From assembly GCA_021323635.1 (NCBI GenBank), contig JAJPKQ010000033.1, positions 1 through 56,233 of the forward strand: DNA of 56,233 nucleotides, read 5' to 3'. This stretch comes from a bacterium. GTDB lineage: Bacteria > Actinomycetota > Thermoleophilia > Solirubrobacterales > Solirubrobacteraceae. The translations under genes and the position numbers were made by a program. Numbering within the stretch: the first letter of the stretch is position 1; each line of letters opens with the position of its first letter. The notes beneath the pieces are model-generated. The model was not told the DNA's origin. It worked only from the letters and a program-made list of their open reading frames with translations, and ran no database searches. Below, one piece after another: positions 33,243-42,582 of the stretch.

Positions 33243-33856
33243 GCACGCTCGATCAACACGCGCGCGAGCGCCCGCCGGCGGGCGCTCGCGGCGAGGGGCT
33301 CTTCGCGCGCCTGCCCTCCTGGCTGGCCCCCCGCGACAGCGAGCGGCGCGGCCGCGGCGAGCAGCGGCTGATCGAGAGCTTCATCCTGATCGTGGTCGCG
33401 CTCCTGCTCGCGGTGGCGACGATCCACGACACCGCGCGCGAGGTGGGCATCGGCGAGCGACTGCACGCGGATCTCCGCAGCTGGGTGCGCTACACCGATC
33501 CCTATTTCCACGACGCCTACGGCACCTACCACAACCCGTTGATCGAACAGAACGCAACCACCTTCACTACGCGCGACGTCGTCTGCGCGAACACCGCGGA
33601 CGTGAAGCCGGCGGGCACGGTGCAGGTCTGCCTGATCTTCAAGGGGCCGGTGCACAACGGCTTCAGGCGCGCCGTGGGCGGCTACTACCTCTATGCGGCG
33701 GGCAAGGACATCCACGAGCCCGTGCTCGACCGGCCGCAGTACAGCTTTGGGTGCTTTGGCGGGGCAAAGACCGAACTGAGGCCCGACGGCGAGCCCAACT
33801 GTGCGATGGCAAGCCCGCCGAAGGTCTACGACCCGCCGCTGATCGGAGGCCGGTGA
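33239..33856 (+). CDS. Hypothetical single-pass membrane protein
   Basis: 205 residues. A basic N-terminus precedes one membrane segment (LIESFILIVVALLLAVATI, about 45-63). The outer part has TDPYFHDAYGTYHNPLIEQN, VCANTADVKPAGTVQVCLIF and YSFGCFGG...NCA, four cysteines that could form disulfides. ATG overlaps the stop of the glycosyltransferase before it and its own stop overlaps the start of the next, so the three are one unit. Possibly an accessory to the flanking transferases; no family recognised. Confidence 0.7.
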   Translation: MSTLDQHARERPPAGARGEGLFARLPSWLAPRDSERRGRGEQRLIESFILIVVALLLAVATIHDTAREVGIGERLHADLRSWVRYTDPYFHDAYGTYHNPLIEQNATTFTTRDVVCANTADVKPAGTVQVCLIFKGPVHNGFRRAVGGYYLYAAGKDIHEPVLDRPQYSFGCFGGAKTELRPDGEPNCAMASPPKVYDPPLIGGR

Positions 33857-35427
33857 GCGCGGCCGGCGCGCAGAGCGCTCAGGCGCCGGGTGCCTCGCCG
33901 CGCCGGATCCTGCCGGTGGGAGCGCAAGCAGGCAGCAGCGGCGCAGAGCGGGGCGGCGGCGCGCTGTGGCCGCTCTACGCGATCCTCGCGGCGGGCGCGG
34001 CGCTGCGCCTCGCGACGCTCGGGCTGCAGAGCCTTTGGTATGACGAGGCCTTCACGGCGGTGCACGTCTTCGGCGGCTCCTTTGCGCACATGCTCGCGCA
34101 ACTGCCGCGCACGGAGAACACGCCGCCGCTGTGGTACCTGCTGGAGTGGGTGGCAATCCAGCTGCTGGGCAACGGCGCCGTGGCGCTGCGGCTGCTCTCG
34201 GCGCTGGCCGGGATCGCGCTGATCGGCGTGATGTGGGCGGTCGGGCAGCAGCTCTACGGGCGGCGCGTGGCGATCCTCGCCGCGGCCTTGACCGCCGCAA
34301 GCCCCCTCTTTCTGTGGTACTCGCAGGAGGCGCGCGCCTACTCGCTCTACACGCTGATGGTCGCGCTCGCCTTCCTGGCCTTCCTGCGCGCCGATGCGCG
34401 GCCCACGGCGGGGCGCATCGGCGCCTTTGCGGCAGCCGGCGCGCTGGCGCTGATGACCCACTACTTCGCGGTCTTCCTGCTCGTGCCGATGGCGCTCTAC
34501 CTGATCCGCTCGCGCGCGCGCCTTGCCTCGCCGGCGCCGATCGCGCTCCTGGCGATCGGCCTGACCGGCGCGGCGCTGCTGCCGCTGGCGCTAGCTCAGG
34601 GCGGCAGGGGGGCCGAATGGATCGCGCAGAGCAGCCTGCTTGCCCGTCTGGAAGCGATCCCCCAGTACTACCTGACCGGCTACTCGGGGGCGCCGCTCGG
34701 CCACGCCATCGAGCTGCTGATCGCGCTGCCGCTGATCGGCGCCTGCCTGGTCGGCCTCTGGCGGCTGATCGACCCGCGCGCGGGCGAGGGGCGCGCGCTG
34801 CGGGGGGTCGCGATCTGCATCGCGCTTGCGGCCTGCGGGGCGCTGATCCCGCTGCTTTTGACCGCCTTCGGCCAGGACTTCTTCGACCCCCGCAACGTGA
34901 TCGGCGCGATGGTGCCGCTGACCGCTGCCGTCGCGCTGCTGGCGGGCGCCGGCAGCGCCGGCCGCTCGGCGGTGGCGCTCGCCGTGATCGGCGCCTGCGC
35001 GCTGCTTGCCGTCGGCATCGATGTCGACTTTAACGGCCGCCTGCAGCGCGGCGACTGGCACGGCGTGGCAACGACGCTTGCGGCGCAGACGCGCGCGCTT
35101 GGCATCGCCAAGCGCGAAGTGCTGATCGGCAGCGTCCACCTCGGCAGCGCGCCGCTTGAGTACTACATCCCGCAGCTGCGTCCCGCTCCCAGCGCCGGGC
35201 TGCGGGTGCGCGAGATCGCCCAGGTCGGCTACGCGCCGCTTGCCGCCGATGCGGCGCAGGCGCCGGCGGCGGGCTTTCAGCTGGCTGCAAGGCGCGTGGT
35301 GCGCGGCCTTGACCTCTACGTCTTCACCGCGCCGGTGGCGCACATCATCCCGCCGCAGAAGCTGCTCTCCCACCCGCTGACGCCCGAAGCGGGAACCCAG
35401 GCGCTGCTGCGCTACGCGAGCGGCTAG
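33853..35427 (+). CDS. GT39/ArnT-like membrane glycosyltransferase
   Basis: 524 residues with about 11 membrane segments. LQSLWYDEAFTAVHVFGG holds the Asp-Glu of the first periplasmic loop, followed by ENTPPLWYLLEW and FLWYSQEARAYSLYTLM, standard for the PMT/ArnT superfamily that transfers sugars from polyprenol phosphates. The C-terminal 110 residues form a soluble part. GTG 33853 overlaps the preceding stop. Donor and acceptor unknown. It ends 44 nt before the squalene-hopene cyclase gene, which has its own promoter. Confidence 0.8.
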   Translation: MSAAGAQSAQAPGASPRRILPVGAQAGSSGAERGGGALWPLYAILAAGAALRLATLGLQSLWYDEAFTAVHVFGGSFAHMLAQLPRTENTPPLWYLLEWVAIQLLGNGAVALRLLSALAGIALIGVMWAVGQQLYGRRVAILAAALTAASPLFLWYSQEARAYSLYTLMVALAFLAFLRADARPTAGRIGAFAAAGALALMTHYFAVFLLVPMALYLIRSRARLASPAPIALLAIGLTGAALLPLALAQGGRGAEWIAQSSLLARLEAIPQYYLTGYSGAPLGHAIELLIALPLIGACLVGLWRLIDPRAGEGRALRGVAICIALAACGALIPLLLTAFGQDFFDPRNVIGAMVPLTAAVALLAGAGSAGRSAVALAVIGACALLAVGIDVDFNGRLQRGDWHGVATTLAAQTRALGIAKREVLIGSVHLGSAPLEYYIPQLRPAPSAGLRVREIAQVGYAPLAADAAQAPAAGFQLAARRVVRGLDLYVFTAPVAHIIPPQKLLSHPLTPEAGTQALLRYASG

Positions 35428-35458
35428 CCGCCGCGCGCGCCCCTCGCGCGCCGCCAAA

Positions 35459-35464
35459 TAAGAT
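35459..35464 (+). promoter_or_regulatory. -10 TAAGAT for shc
   Basis: TAAGAT ends 7 nt before GTG 35472 in an AT-rich pocket, making the hopanoid operon message leaderless. Confidence 0.55.
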
Positions 35465-35471
35465 TTGCAGC

Positions 35472-37361
35472 GTGGCCACACGAGTGCTGACCGGCGAGCG
35501 CGGGGCGCTGACCGACGCCCTGACGCGCGCGCGCGACCACCTGCTCTCGCTGCAGAGCGCGGAGGGCTGGTGGAAGGGAGAGCTTGAGACGAATGTCACT
35601 ATGGATGCGGAGGACCTGCTGCTGCGCGAGTTCCTCGGCATCCGCGAGCAGGGCAAAAGCGAGCGCACGGCAGCCTGGATCCGCTCCCAGCAGCGCGCCG
35701 ACGGCACCTGGGCGATCTTCTACGGCGGTCCGGGCGACCTCTCTACGACGATCGAGGCCTACTGGGCGCTGCGCCTGGTCGGCGATGTGCCCGAGGCCGA
35801 GCACATGCGCTCGGCCGCGGAGTTCATCCGCGCGCAGGGCGGCATCGCGCGCGCGCGCGTCTTCACGCATCTGTGGCTTGCGCTCTTCGGGCTGTGGCCG
35901 TGGCGGGCGGTGCCCGCGCTGCCGCCGGAGATCACGCTTGCGCCGCCCTGGCTGCCGCTGAACATCTACGACTTCGGCTGCTGGGGGCGCCAGACGATCG
36001 TCGCGCTCTCGATCGTCCGCGCTTATGAGCCCTGCCGGCCGCTGCCCTTCGACCTCTCCGAGCTGGAGGTCGAGCCCTACCGCGCCCCGCAGCCGCGCTC
36101 TGTCGCCGGTCGCGCGATCGCCGCAGCCGAAGCGCTCTGGCGCCGCTATGAGCGCATTCACCCGCGGGTGCTCCGCGAGCTTGCGCTCGCCCGCGCGGAG
36201 CGCTGGGTGATCGCCCGCCAGGAGGCCGACGGATCCTGGGGGGGCATCCAGCCGCCGTGGGTCTACTCGCTGATGGCGCTTGCGCTGCGCGGCTACCCGC
36301 TCGAGCACCCCGTGATGCGCGCGGGAATCGAGGGGATCGAGGGCTTCATCATCGAAGAGGACGGCATGCGCCGGCTGGAGGCCTGCCAGTCACCGGTATG
36401 GGACACCGCCTTTGCGATCGTCGCGCTGCGTGAGGCGGGGCTGCCCGCAGATCACCCGGCGCTCGCCGCCGCTGCGCGCTGGCTGCTCTCCCAGGAGGTC
36501 ACCCACCGTGGCGACTGGGCGGTGCGTCGTCCCGATCTGGCTCCCGGTGGCTGGGCATTCGAGTTTGCCAACGTCAACTATCCCGACGTCGACGACACCG
36601 CGGAGGTCGTCCTGGCGCTGCTGTCGCTGCGCGAGGAGGCCGGCGGGCTGCCACCCGGCGCCGAGCAGGCGATCGCGCGCGCCCAGCGCTGGGTTGAAGG
36701 GATGCAGAGCAAGGGCGGGGGCTGGGGCGCATTCGATGCCGACAACACACGTGCGCTCGTGCGCGAGCTGCCCTTCCTTGACTTCGGCGAGCTGATCGAC
36801 GCCCCCTCCGCCGATGTCACCGCCCACGCGCTGGAGATGCTCGCGGCCCTCGGCTGCGCCGATGGCGCGCGTGCGCGGGAGGGCCTGCGCTGGCTGCTGG
36901 AGCAGCAGGAGGCCGACGGCTCCTGGTTTGGGCGCTGGGGCGTCAACTACATCTATGGGATCGGCGCCGCGCTGCCGGCGCTTGTCGCCTGCGGCATCCC
37001 GACTGAGCACCGGGCGATCCGCCGCGCGGTCGCCTGGCTCTATGAGCACCAGAACGCCGACGGGGGCTTCGGCGAGGACTGTCGCTCCTACCGCGAGCAC
37101 TCCTACGCCGGCCGCGGGGCCTCGACCGCCTCGCAGACCGCCTGGGCGCTGCTTGCCCTGCACGCTGCGGGGGAGTGGGGCGAGGGGGTGCAGAGGGCGC
37201 TTGCGTGGCTGCTCGAGCGCCAGCGCCAGGACGGCAGCTGGGATGAGCCCCACTACACCGGCACCGGCTTCCCGGGCGAATTTCACATCAACTACCACCT
37301 CTATCGGCTGGCCTTTCCGGTGATCGCGCTTGCGCGCTACGCCGGCGGGCACCCGCGCTGA
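35472..37361 (+). CDS. shc: Squalene-hopene cyclase
   Basis: Cyclises squalene to hopene/hopanol at the membrane. 629 residues, family length. The protonating motif DVDDTA is at 372-377, and QW-type repeats (QEADGSWGG, QKADGSW-like QQEADGSWFGRWG, NADGGFGEDCRSY, QRQDGSWDE) are spread along both alpha barrels. RRLEACQSPVWDTAFA and the C-terminal YTGTGFPGEFHINYHLYRLAFP are canonical. GTG start follows a leaderless-type hexamer. Its stop overlaps hpnC-D (TGATG), starting the hopanoid operon. Confidence 0.96.
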   Translation: MATRVLTGERGALTDALTRARDHLLSLQSAEGWWKGELETNVTMDAEDLLLREFLGIREQGKSERTAAWIRSQQRADGTWAIFYGGPGDLSTTIEAYWALRLVGDVPEAEHMRSAAEFIRAQGGIARARVFTHLWLALFGLWPWRAVPALPPEITLAPPWLPLNIYDFGCWGRQTIVALSIVRAYEPCRPLPFDLSELEVEPYRAPQPRSVAGRAIAAAEALWRRYERIHPRVLRELALARAERWVIARQEADGSWGGIQPPWVYSLMALALRGYPLEHPVMRAGIEGIEGFIIEEDGMRRLEACQSPVWDTAFAIVALREAGLPADHPALAAAARWLLSQEVTHRGDWAVRRPDLAPGGWAFEFANVNYPDVDDTAEVVLALLSLREEAGGLPPGAEQAIARAQRWVEGMQSKGGGWGAFDADNTRALVRELPFLDFGELIDAPSADVTAHALEMLAALGCADGARAREGLRWLLEQQEADGSWFGRWGVNYIYGIGAALPALVACGIPTEHRAIRRAVAWLYEHQNADGGFGEDCRSYREHSYAGRGASTASQTAWALLALHAAGEWGEGVQRALAWLLERQRQDGSWDEPHYTGTGFPGEFHINYHLYRLAFPVIALARYAGGHPR

Positions 37362-39265
37362 TGGGCGCCCGGCCCGCTCTCGATGACGCCCTTGCGGCGC
37401 CGGCGGGCATCGAGAGCCCGCAGGCGCTGCTTGCCCGCGCTCGCGCGGAGAACTTCACCGTCGCCTCGCGACTGCTGCCGGGGCGCCTGCGGGGCGAGCT
37501 GCTTGCGCTCTACGGCTTTGCCCGCCTGGTGGACGAGCTCGGCGACGCGCTGCCGGGGGAGCGCATGGCTGCGCTCGACTGGCTCGATGCGGAGCTCACG
37601 CGCGCCTTTGAGGGGCGCGCGCGGCACCCGCTGCTGGTGGCGCTGGGAGACCTCCAGCGCGCACGCGCGCTGCCGCGCCGCCCGTTTGAGCGGCTGATCG
37701 AGGCCAACCGCGCCGATCAGCAGGTCAGCCGCTATGAGACCTTCTCCGACCTGCTCGCCTACTGCGACCTCTCCGCCAACCCGGTGGGCGAGCTGGTGCT
37801 GCACCTGCTCGATCGCGCCAGCCCGGAGCTGATCGACGCCTCCGATCGGGTCTGCTCGGCGCTGCAGGTCATCGAGCACCTCCAGGATCTGCGCGAGGAC
37901 TACGCGCGCGGTCGCATCTACCTGCCCGCGCAGGACATGGCGCGCTTCGGCGTGGAGGAGCGAGAGCTTGCCGGCGCGCACGCCGGCGAGGCGCTGCGCG
38001 CGCTGGTCGCCTTTCAGTGCGACCGCGCCCGCGCGCTGCTCTACGGCGGCGAGGAGCTGCTGCGCGCGCTGCCTCCGCTCGGTCGCATCGCTGTCGCCGG
38101 CTACATCGCCGGCGGCCACGCGGCGCTCGATGCGATCGCTGCAGGGCGCTTTGACGTGCTGGCAGCGCAGCGGCGGGCGAGCGCGCCGGCGCGGGCGCGC
38201 TGGACGGCACTGCTGCTGACGCGCAGCGTGCTGCCACGTGCAGGCGGCGCGGCGCGGGGGCAGCCCACCGCTGCTGCGCCCGACCTCGGCGCTCGCGCGG
38301 AGGGGGCGGCGGGGCGCGCGCCGATCGACGCCGAGCAGGCGCTGCGGGCGTGCGTCGCGATCACCCGCCGGGAGGCGCGCAACTTCTACTACGGCATCCG
38401 CCTGCTACCCGAGGCAAAGCGCGGCGCACTCTGCGCCGTCTACGCCTACGCTCGCCAGTTGGATGACCTGGGCGACAGCGCCCTCCCCGACGATCGCCGC
38501 CTGGCGGCGCTGGCGGCGCTCGAGCGCCGCCTCCAGGCGGCGCTCAGCGCCCCTGACCGGGAGGCTCCCGGCGGCGCGCCGCCTTGCGCCTGGCGCGACG
38601 AAGACCCGGTGCTGATCGCGCTTGCGCACACCTGCTCGCGCTATCCGCTGCCGTGCGAGGACCTCCACGCGCTGATCGAGGGGATGCGCATGGATGTGCG
38701 CGGCGAGCGCTACGAGACCTTCGACCAGCTGCTGCGCTACTGCGATCGGGTGGCCGGCACGATCGGGCGCCTGGCGCTTGCCATCTACGGCGTGAGGAGC
38801 AAGCGCGCGCTCGCCTGGGCAGGGCGGGCCGCAAGCGACCTCGGCATCGCGATGCAGCTGACCAACATCCTGCGCGACCTGCGCGAGGACGGCGCGCGCG
38901 GGCGGGTCTATCTACCCGCAGATCAGCTTGAGCGCAGCGGGGTGCTTGCGGCCGCCGGCGGCAGGGAGGCGCTGGCATCAGCGCTTGCTCAGGGGGCGCT
39001 TGCGGGCCCAGCGGCGGAGCGCATGCACGCGCTGATCGCGGAGGTGGCCGAGCAGGCCGAGGGCTGGTATGAGCGCGGCCTCTCGCTCACCGACCAGCTT
39101 GACTGGCGCAGTCGCGCCTGTGTGCTTGCGATGTGCGGCATCTACCGCGCGACGCTTGCGCGCATCCGCAGCAACCCCGAGTTGCCCCTGCGCGGGCGCA
39201 TCTCGCTTTCGGCTCCGCGTAAGGGAGCGATCGCATGCGCGGCGCTGGTGGGGCTCGAGGCCTGA
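37361..39265 (+). CDS. HpnC-HpnD fusion: hydroxysqualene synthase and presqualene diphosphate synthase
   Basis: 634 residues containing two complete trans-prenyltransferase-like domains. Domain 1 (about 25-285, HpnC-like) has VDELGD at 57-62 and DLREDYARGRIYLP at 176-189. Domain 2 (about 325-600, HpnD-like) has LDDLGD at 367-372, GMRMDVRGERYETFDQLLRYCDRVAGTIG, and RDLREDGARGRVYLP from 505. A low-complexity linker joins them. HpnD makes presqualene diphosphate from two FPP; HpnC converts it to hydroxysqualene. These are normally separate genes; here one continuous frame. Start overlaps the shc stop. Confidence 0.88.
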   Translation: MGARPALDDALAAPAGIESPQALLARARAENFTVASRLLPGRLRGELLALYGFARLVDELGDALPGERMAALDWLDAELTRAFEGRARHPLLVALGDLQRARALPRRPFERLIEANRADQQVSRYETFSDLLAYCDLSANPVGELVLHLLDRASPELIDASDRVCSALQVIEHLQDLREDYARGRIYLPAQDMARFGVEERELAGAHAGEALRALVAFQCDRARALLYGGEELLRALPPLGRIAVAGYIAGGHAALDAIAAGRFDVLAAQRRASAPARARWTALLLTRSVLPRAGGAARGQPTAAAPDLGARAEGAAGRAPIDAEQALRACVAITRREARNFYYGIRLLPEAKRGALCAVYAYARQLDDLGDSALPDDRRLAALAALERRLQAALSAPDREAPGGAPPCAWRDEDPVLIALAHTCSRYPLPCEDLHALIEGMRMDVRGERYETFDQLLRYCDRVAGTIGRLALAIYGVRSKRALAWAGRAASDLGIAMQLTNILRDLREDGARGRVYLPADQLERSGVLAAAGGREALASALAQGALAGPAAERMHALIAEVAEQAEGWYERGLSLTDQLDWRSRACVLAMCGIYRATLARIRSNPELPLRGRISLSAPRKGAIACAALVGLEA

Positions 39266-40815
39266 TCGCGATGGCTATAAGCGGCGGGCGCCCGGAGCAG
39301 GCTGGCGGCGCAGGGGTGAGCGGGAGGCCAGCGGCGGGCGCCGCAGTGGTCGTGATCGGCGGCGGCGTCGCGGGGATCGCCGCGGCGCTCGACTGCGCGC
39401 GTGGCGGCGCGCGCGTGACGCTCGTGGAGGTCCGCCCGCGCCTTGGCGGCGCCGCCTACTCCTTCGAGCGCGAGGGGCTTGAGCTTGACAACGGACAGCA
39501 TGTCTTCCTGCGCTGCTGCAGCGCCTACCGCTCCTTCCTGGCGGATCTGGGCTCCGAGCGCCTGGTGGCAGTCCAGGAGCGTCTGGAGATACCGGTGCTT
39601 GCGCCGGGCGGGCTGCGCACGCGCATCGCCCGCAGCAGCCTCCCCGCGCCCGCGCACCTGGCCGGCGCGCTGCTGCGCTTCAGGCTGCTCTCGCCCGCGG
39701 CGCGGCTGCGCGCCGCCCTTGCGATGCGCGCGCTGGCAGATGTCGACCCGGCTGCGCCCGCCAACGATGACGTGGCCTTCGGCGAGTGGCTGGCAGCGCA
39801 CGGCCAGGGCGAGAGCGAGCAGCGCGACCTCTGGGAGCTGATCGTGCTTGCGATCCTCAACGTGCCCGTGGCCGAGGCCTCGCTGGCGCTTGCCGCCTTC
39901 GCGCTGCAGACCGCTCTCCTGGGGGACCGCGCAGCCGCTGACATCGGCTTTCACGAGGCCCCGCTGGGGCGGGTGATCGGCGAGCCCGCAAACCGCCGCT
40001 TGGCGCAGCTTGGGGTCGAGCTGCGCCTCGGCGTCCGTGCGCAGTCGCTGATGCGCACGGACGCCGGCGACTACCGCGTAGGGCTGATCGCAAGCGGCAG
40101 CGCCCGTCAGGAGCTCGCCGGCGATGCGGTGATCATCGCGCTTCCCCACGCGCGCGCCGCGGCGCTGCTGGAGGCCCCGGCGGGGATCAGCGGCCCGGGC
40201 GCCGAGCGCCTGGCCGGGCTGGCGCGCTCGATCGCAGCGCTGCGCTCAGCGCCGATCGTCAACCTCCACGTCATCTACGATCGGCCCGTCAGCGAGCTGC
40301 GCTTCTTTGCGGGGGCGCGCTCGCCCGTGCAGTACGTCTTCGATCGCTCCGAGGCGCTCGGCCTGCAGGCGGGCCGCTACCTGGCCGTCTCGCTCTCCTG
40401 CGCGCGGGCGGAGATGGCGATGAGCGCACAAGATCTGCGCGGGCGCTACCTGCCGGCGCTCGAGCAGCTGCTGCCCCGCGCGCGCGCCGCGCGTGTCGAG
40501 GCCTTCCACATCAGCCGCGAGCACGCGGCAACCTTCGCCGCGCTGCCGGGTGCCGGCGCGCTGCGCCCGGGGCCCGCTACGCCGCTGCCGGGGCTGTATC
40601 TGGCCGGCGCCTACACCGCGACCGGCTGGCCCGCGACGCTCGAGGGAGCGGTGCGCTCCGGTCGCGCCGCCGCGCAGATGGCGCTTGCGCAGCTGGGGCG
40701 CTCGCCCGCGCTGCGCACGGCGCAGGGAGCGGCCACGGGCGCGCCGGCGCAGGCTGATCGGCGCACGCCCTCGCCTGCAGGCGCGCCGGCGCAGCGGGAG
40801 CAGGAGAGCCGATGA
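39235..40815 (+). CDS. hpnE: HpnE, FAD-dependent hydroxysqualene dehydroxylase
   Basis: Reduces hydroxysqualene to squalene. 526 residues. The dinucleotide fold VVVIGGGVAGIAAALDCARGGARVTLVEVRPRLGGAAYSFE and the C-terminal FAD motif GLYLAGAYTATGWPATLEGAVRSGRAAA are clear, as is DNGQHVFLRCCSAYRSFL. ATG 39235 is preferred over 39271 because AAGGGAG lies 7 nt before it, though it overlaps the fusion gene by 31 nt. The last 40 residues are low-complexity. Confidence 0.88.
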   Translation: MRGAGGARGLIAMAISGGRPEQAGGAGVSGRPAAGAAVVVIGGGVAGIAAALDCARGGARVTLVEVRPRLGGAAYSFEREGLELDNGQHVFLRCCSAYRSFLADLGSERLVAVQERLEIPVLAPGGLRTRIARSSLPAPAHLAGALLRFRLLSPAARLRAALAMRALADVDPAAPANDDVAFGEWLAAHGQGESEQRDLWELIVLAILNVPVAEASLALAAFALQTALLGDRAAADIGFHEAPLGRVIGEPANRRLAQLGVELRLGVRAQSLMRTDAGDYRVGLIASGSARQELAGDAVIIALPHARAAALLEAPAGISGPGAERLAGLARSIAALRSAPIVNLHVIYDRPVSELRFFAGARSPVQYVFDRSEALGLQAGRYLAVSLSCARAEMAMSAQDLRGRYLPALEQLLPRARAARVEAFHISREHAATFAALPGAGALRPGPATPLPGLYLAGAYTATGWPATLEGAVRSGRAAAQMALAQLGRSPALRTAQGAATGAPAQADRRTPSPAGAPAQREQESR

Positions 40816-41429
40816 GCGCGCGCTCGCCGCTCGTGGCCGTGCCGATGCGGGTGGAGGCAGGCCTCGTGCGCCGCGGCGCGCCCGCGTGGGAGATCGAGCG
40901 CATCGGCATCGGGCCGCGGCGCGCGAGCGCAGCGGGCGAGCGGATCGCGCCGTGCCTGCACGGGCGCCCGGTGCTCGTGCTCGGCTTTGCAGGCGCGCTT
41001 GACGAGCAGCTTGCGGTGGGCGATGTGGTGATCGCCAGCCGGCTGCTTGCCGAGGGCGAGCAGCCGCTCGATGTACCGGGCGGCGCGGCTCTGCAGGGCG
41101 CGCTGGAGGCCGCCGGCCTGCGTGCGCGCCTGGGCCCGGTCTTCTGCGCCCGCCGCCCGGTGCTCGGCGCCCGGCGCACGCGCCTGCACGAGAGCAGCGG
41201 CGCGATCGCGGTTGAGATGGAGTCGATCTTCCTCGCGCGGGCGCTGTCGGCAGCGCCATTCGTGGTGCGCGTGATCTCTGACGGGGTGCGCCGCGGGCGG
41301 CCGAGCCCGCTTGGCGCCTTCCTCTCCTTCCTCGAGGCTCGGCGCGTGCTGCGGGCCGCGGCAGGAGCGCTGGCGGGCGCGCCCGAGCTGCTTGCCCACG
41401 CCGCGGGGTCCGAGCGGAGGATCGACTAG
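40812..41429 (+). CDS. HpnG-like hopanoid-associated nucleoside phosphorylase
   Basis: 205 residues of the PNP/MTAN family: [23 protein letters not shown] near the N-terminus, the active-site [12 protein letters not shown] and [12 protein letters not shown] with the catalytic Asp. HpnG releases adenine from adenosylhopane to give the ribosyl side chain. Alternatives are another 5'-methylthioadenosine or S-adenosylhomocysteine type enzyme, but the position between hpnE and hpnH is decisive. ATGA overlap with hpnE. Confidence 0.8.
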   Translation: MSARSPLVAVPMRVEAGLVRRGAPAWEIERIGIGPRRASAAGERIAPCLHGRPVLVLGFAGALDEQLAVGDVVIASRLLAEGEQPLDVPGGAALQGALEAAGLRARLGPVFCARRPVLGARRTRLHESSGAIAVEMESIFLARALSAAPFVVRVISDGVRRGRPSPLGAFLSFLEARRVLRAAAGALAGAPELLAHAAGSERRID

Positions 41430-41432
41430 GCT
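41427..41432 (+). promoter_or_regulatory. -10 TAGGCT for hpnH, using the hpnG stop codon
   Basis: TAGGCT begins with the TAG stop of the hpnG-like gene and ends 13 nt before ATG 41446, so the leader would be about 6 nt. Confidence 0.4.
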
Positions 41433-41445
41433 TGTGCCGACCGCC

Positions 41446-42582
41446 ATGGGGATTCCAGTCAGACAGAGCGCGCGGATCGGTTGGTATCTGGCGCGCCAGC
41501 GCATGGCCGGCCGCAAGCAGTTCCCGCTCACCGTGGAGCTTGAGCCGCTCTTTCAGTGCAACCTTGCCTGCGCGGGGTGCGGCAAGATCCAGCACCCCGA
41601 GCACATCCTCAAGCGTCGCATGCCCGTCGAGCAGGCGGTGGCGGCGGTCGAGGAATGCGGAGCGCCCGTGGTCTCGGTCGCGGGCGGCGAGCCGCTTGTG
41701 CATCCGGAGATCCACCTGATCGTCGAGGAGCTCATCAAGCGCAAGCGCTTCGTGTACCTGTGCACGAATGCGATCCTGCTCGAGCGCAAGCTGCATCTCT
41801 TCAAGCCCAGCCCCTACTTCGCCTTTGCGATCCACATCGACGGCTTGCGCGAGCGCCACGACGCCTCCGTCGAACGCGCGGGGGTCTTCGACAAGGCGGT
41901 CGCCGCGATTCGCGCGGCGAAGGCGCGCGGCTTCCGCGTGACGACCAACACGACCTTCTTCACGCACGACTCGCCCGAGACGGTGCGCGAGGTGCTCGAC
42001 TACTTGAACGACGACCTCGGCGTCGACCAGATGATGATCTCACCGGCATATGCGTATGAGAAGGCGCCGGACCAGGAGCACTTCCTGGGCGTCGAGCAGA
42101 CGCGGGCGCTGTTCAAGGCGGCCTTCGGCGAGGGGCGGCGCCGGCGCTGGCGGCTCAACCACTCCCCGCGCTTCCTCGACTTCCTCGAAGGCAAGGTCGA
42201 ATATCAGTGCACGCCCTGGGGCATCCCCAGCTACTCGCTCTTCGGCTGGCAGCGCCCCTGCTACCTGATGGCCGACGGCTACGCGAAGACCTACAGGGAG
42301 CTGATCGAGGAGACCGACTGGTCGCGCTACGGCCGCGGGCGGGACCCGCGCTGCGCCAACTGCATGGCCCACTGCGGCTACGAGCCAACCGCCGTGCTCG
42401 ACACGATGCGCTCGCCGCGCCAGGCGCTGCGCTCGCTCGTCGATCAGCTCACGCCAAGTCGGCGCTCGGGTCCCCGCCCGCAGAGCCCGGAGCCTGCTCC
42501 ATCGCTTGCCGCTGCGCGAGCGCCGCTGAGCGCACCTCGCGCCAGCTCATCCCCTCGCCCACGAGAGCGGGTGCGCCCATGA
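41446..42582 (+). CDS. hpnH: HpnH, radical SAM adenosylhopane synthase
   Basis: Adds the 5'-deoxyadenosyl radical to hopene, the first step to C35 hopanoids. 378 residues from ATG 41446 ([20 protein letters not shown]). The 4Fe-4S motif CNLACAGC is at 38-45; [10 protein letters not shown] and the C-terminal [15 protein letters not shown] are characteristic. The final 45 or so residues (Pro/Ser/Arg-rich) go beyond the usual end and are encoded antisense to the opposing flippase gene, overlapping it by 134 nt. An alternative start is GTG 41434. Confidence 0.93.
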   Translation: MGIPVRQSARIGWYLARQRMAGRKQFPLTVELEPLFQCNLACAGCGKIQHPEHILKRRMPVEQAVAAVEECGAPVVSVAGGEPLVHPEIHLIVEELIKRKRFVYLCTNAILLERKLHLFKPSPYFAFAIHIDGLRERHDASVERAGVFDKAVAAIRAAKARGFRVTTNTTFFTHDSPETVREVLDYLNDDLGVDQMMISPAYAYEKAPDQEHFLGVEQTRALFKAAFGEGRRRRWRLNHSPRFLDFLEGKVEYQCTPWGIPSYSLFGWQRPCYLMADGYAKTYRELIEETDWSRYGRGRDPRCANCMAHCGYEPTAVLDTMRSPRQALRSLVDQLTPSRRSGPRPQSPEPAPSLAAARAPLSAPRASSSPRPRERVRP

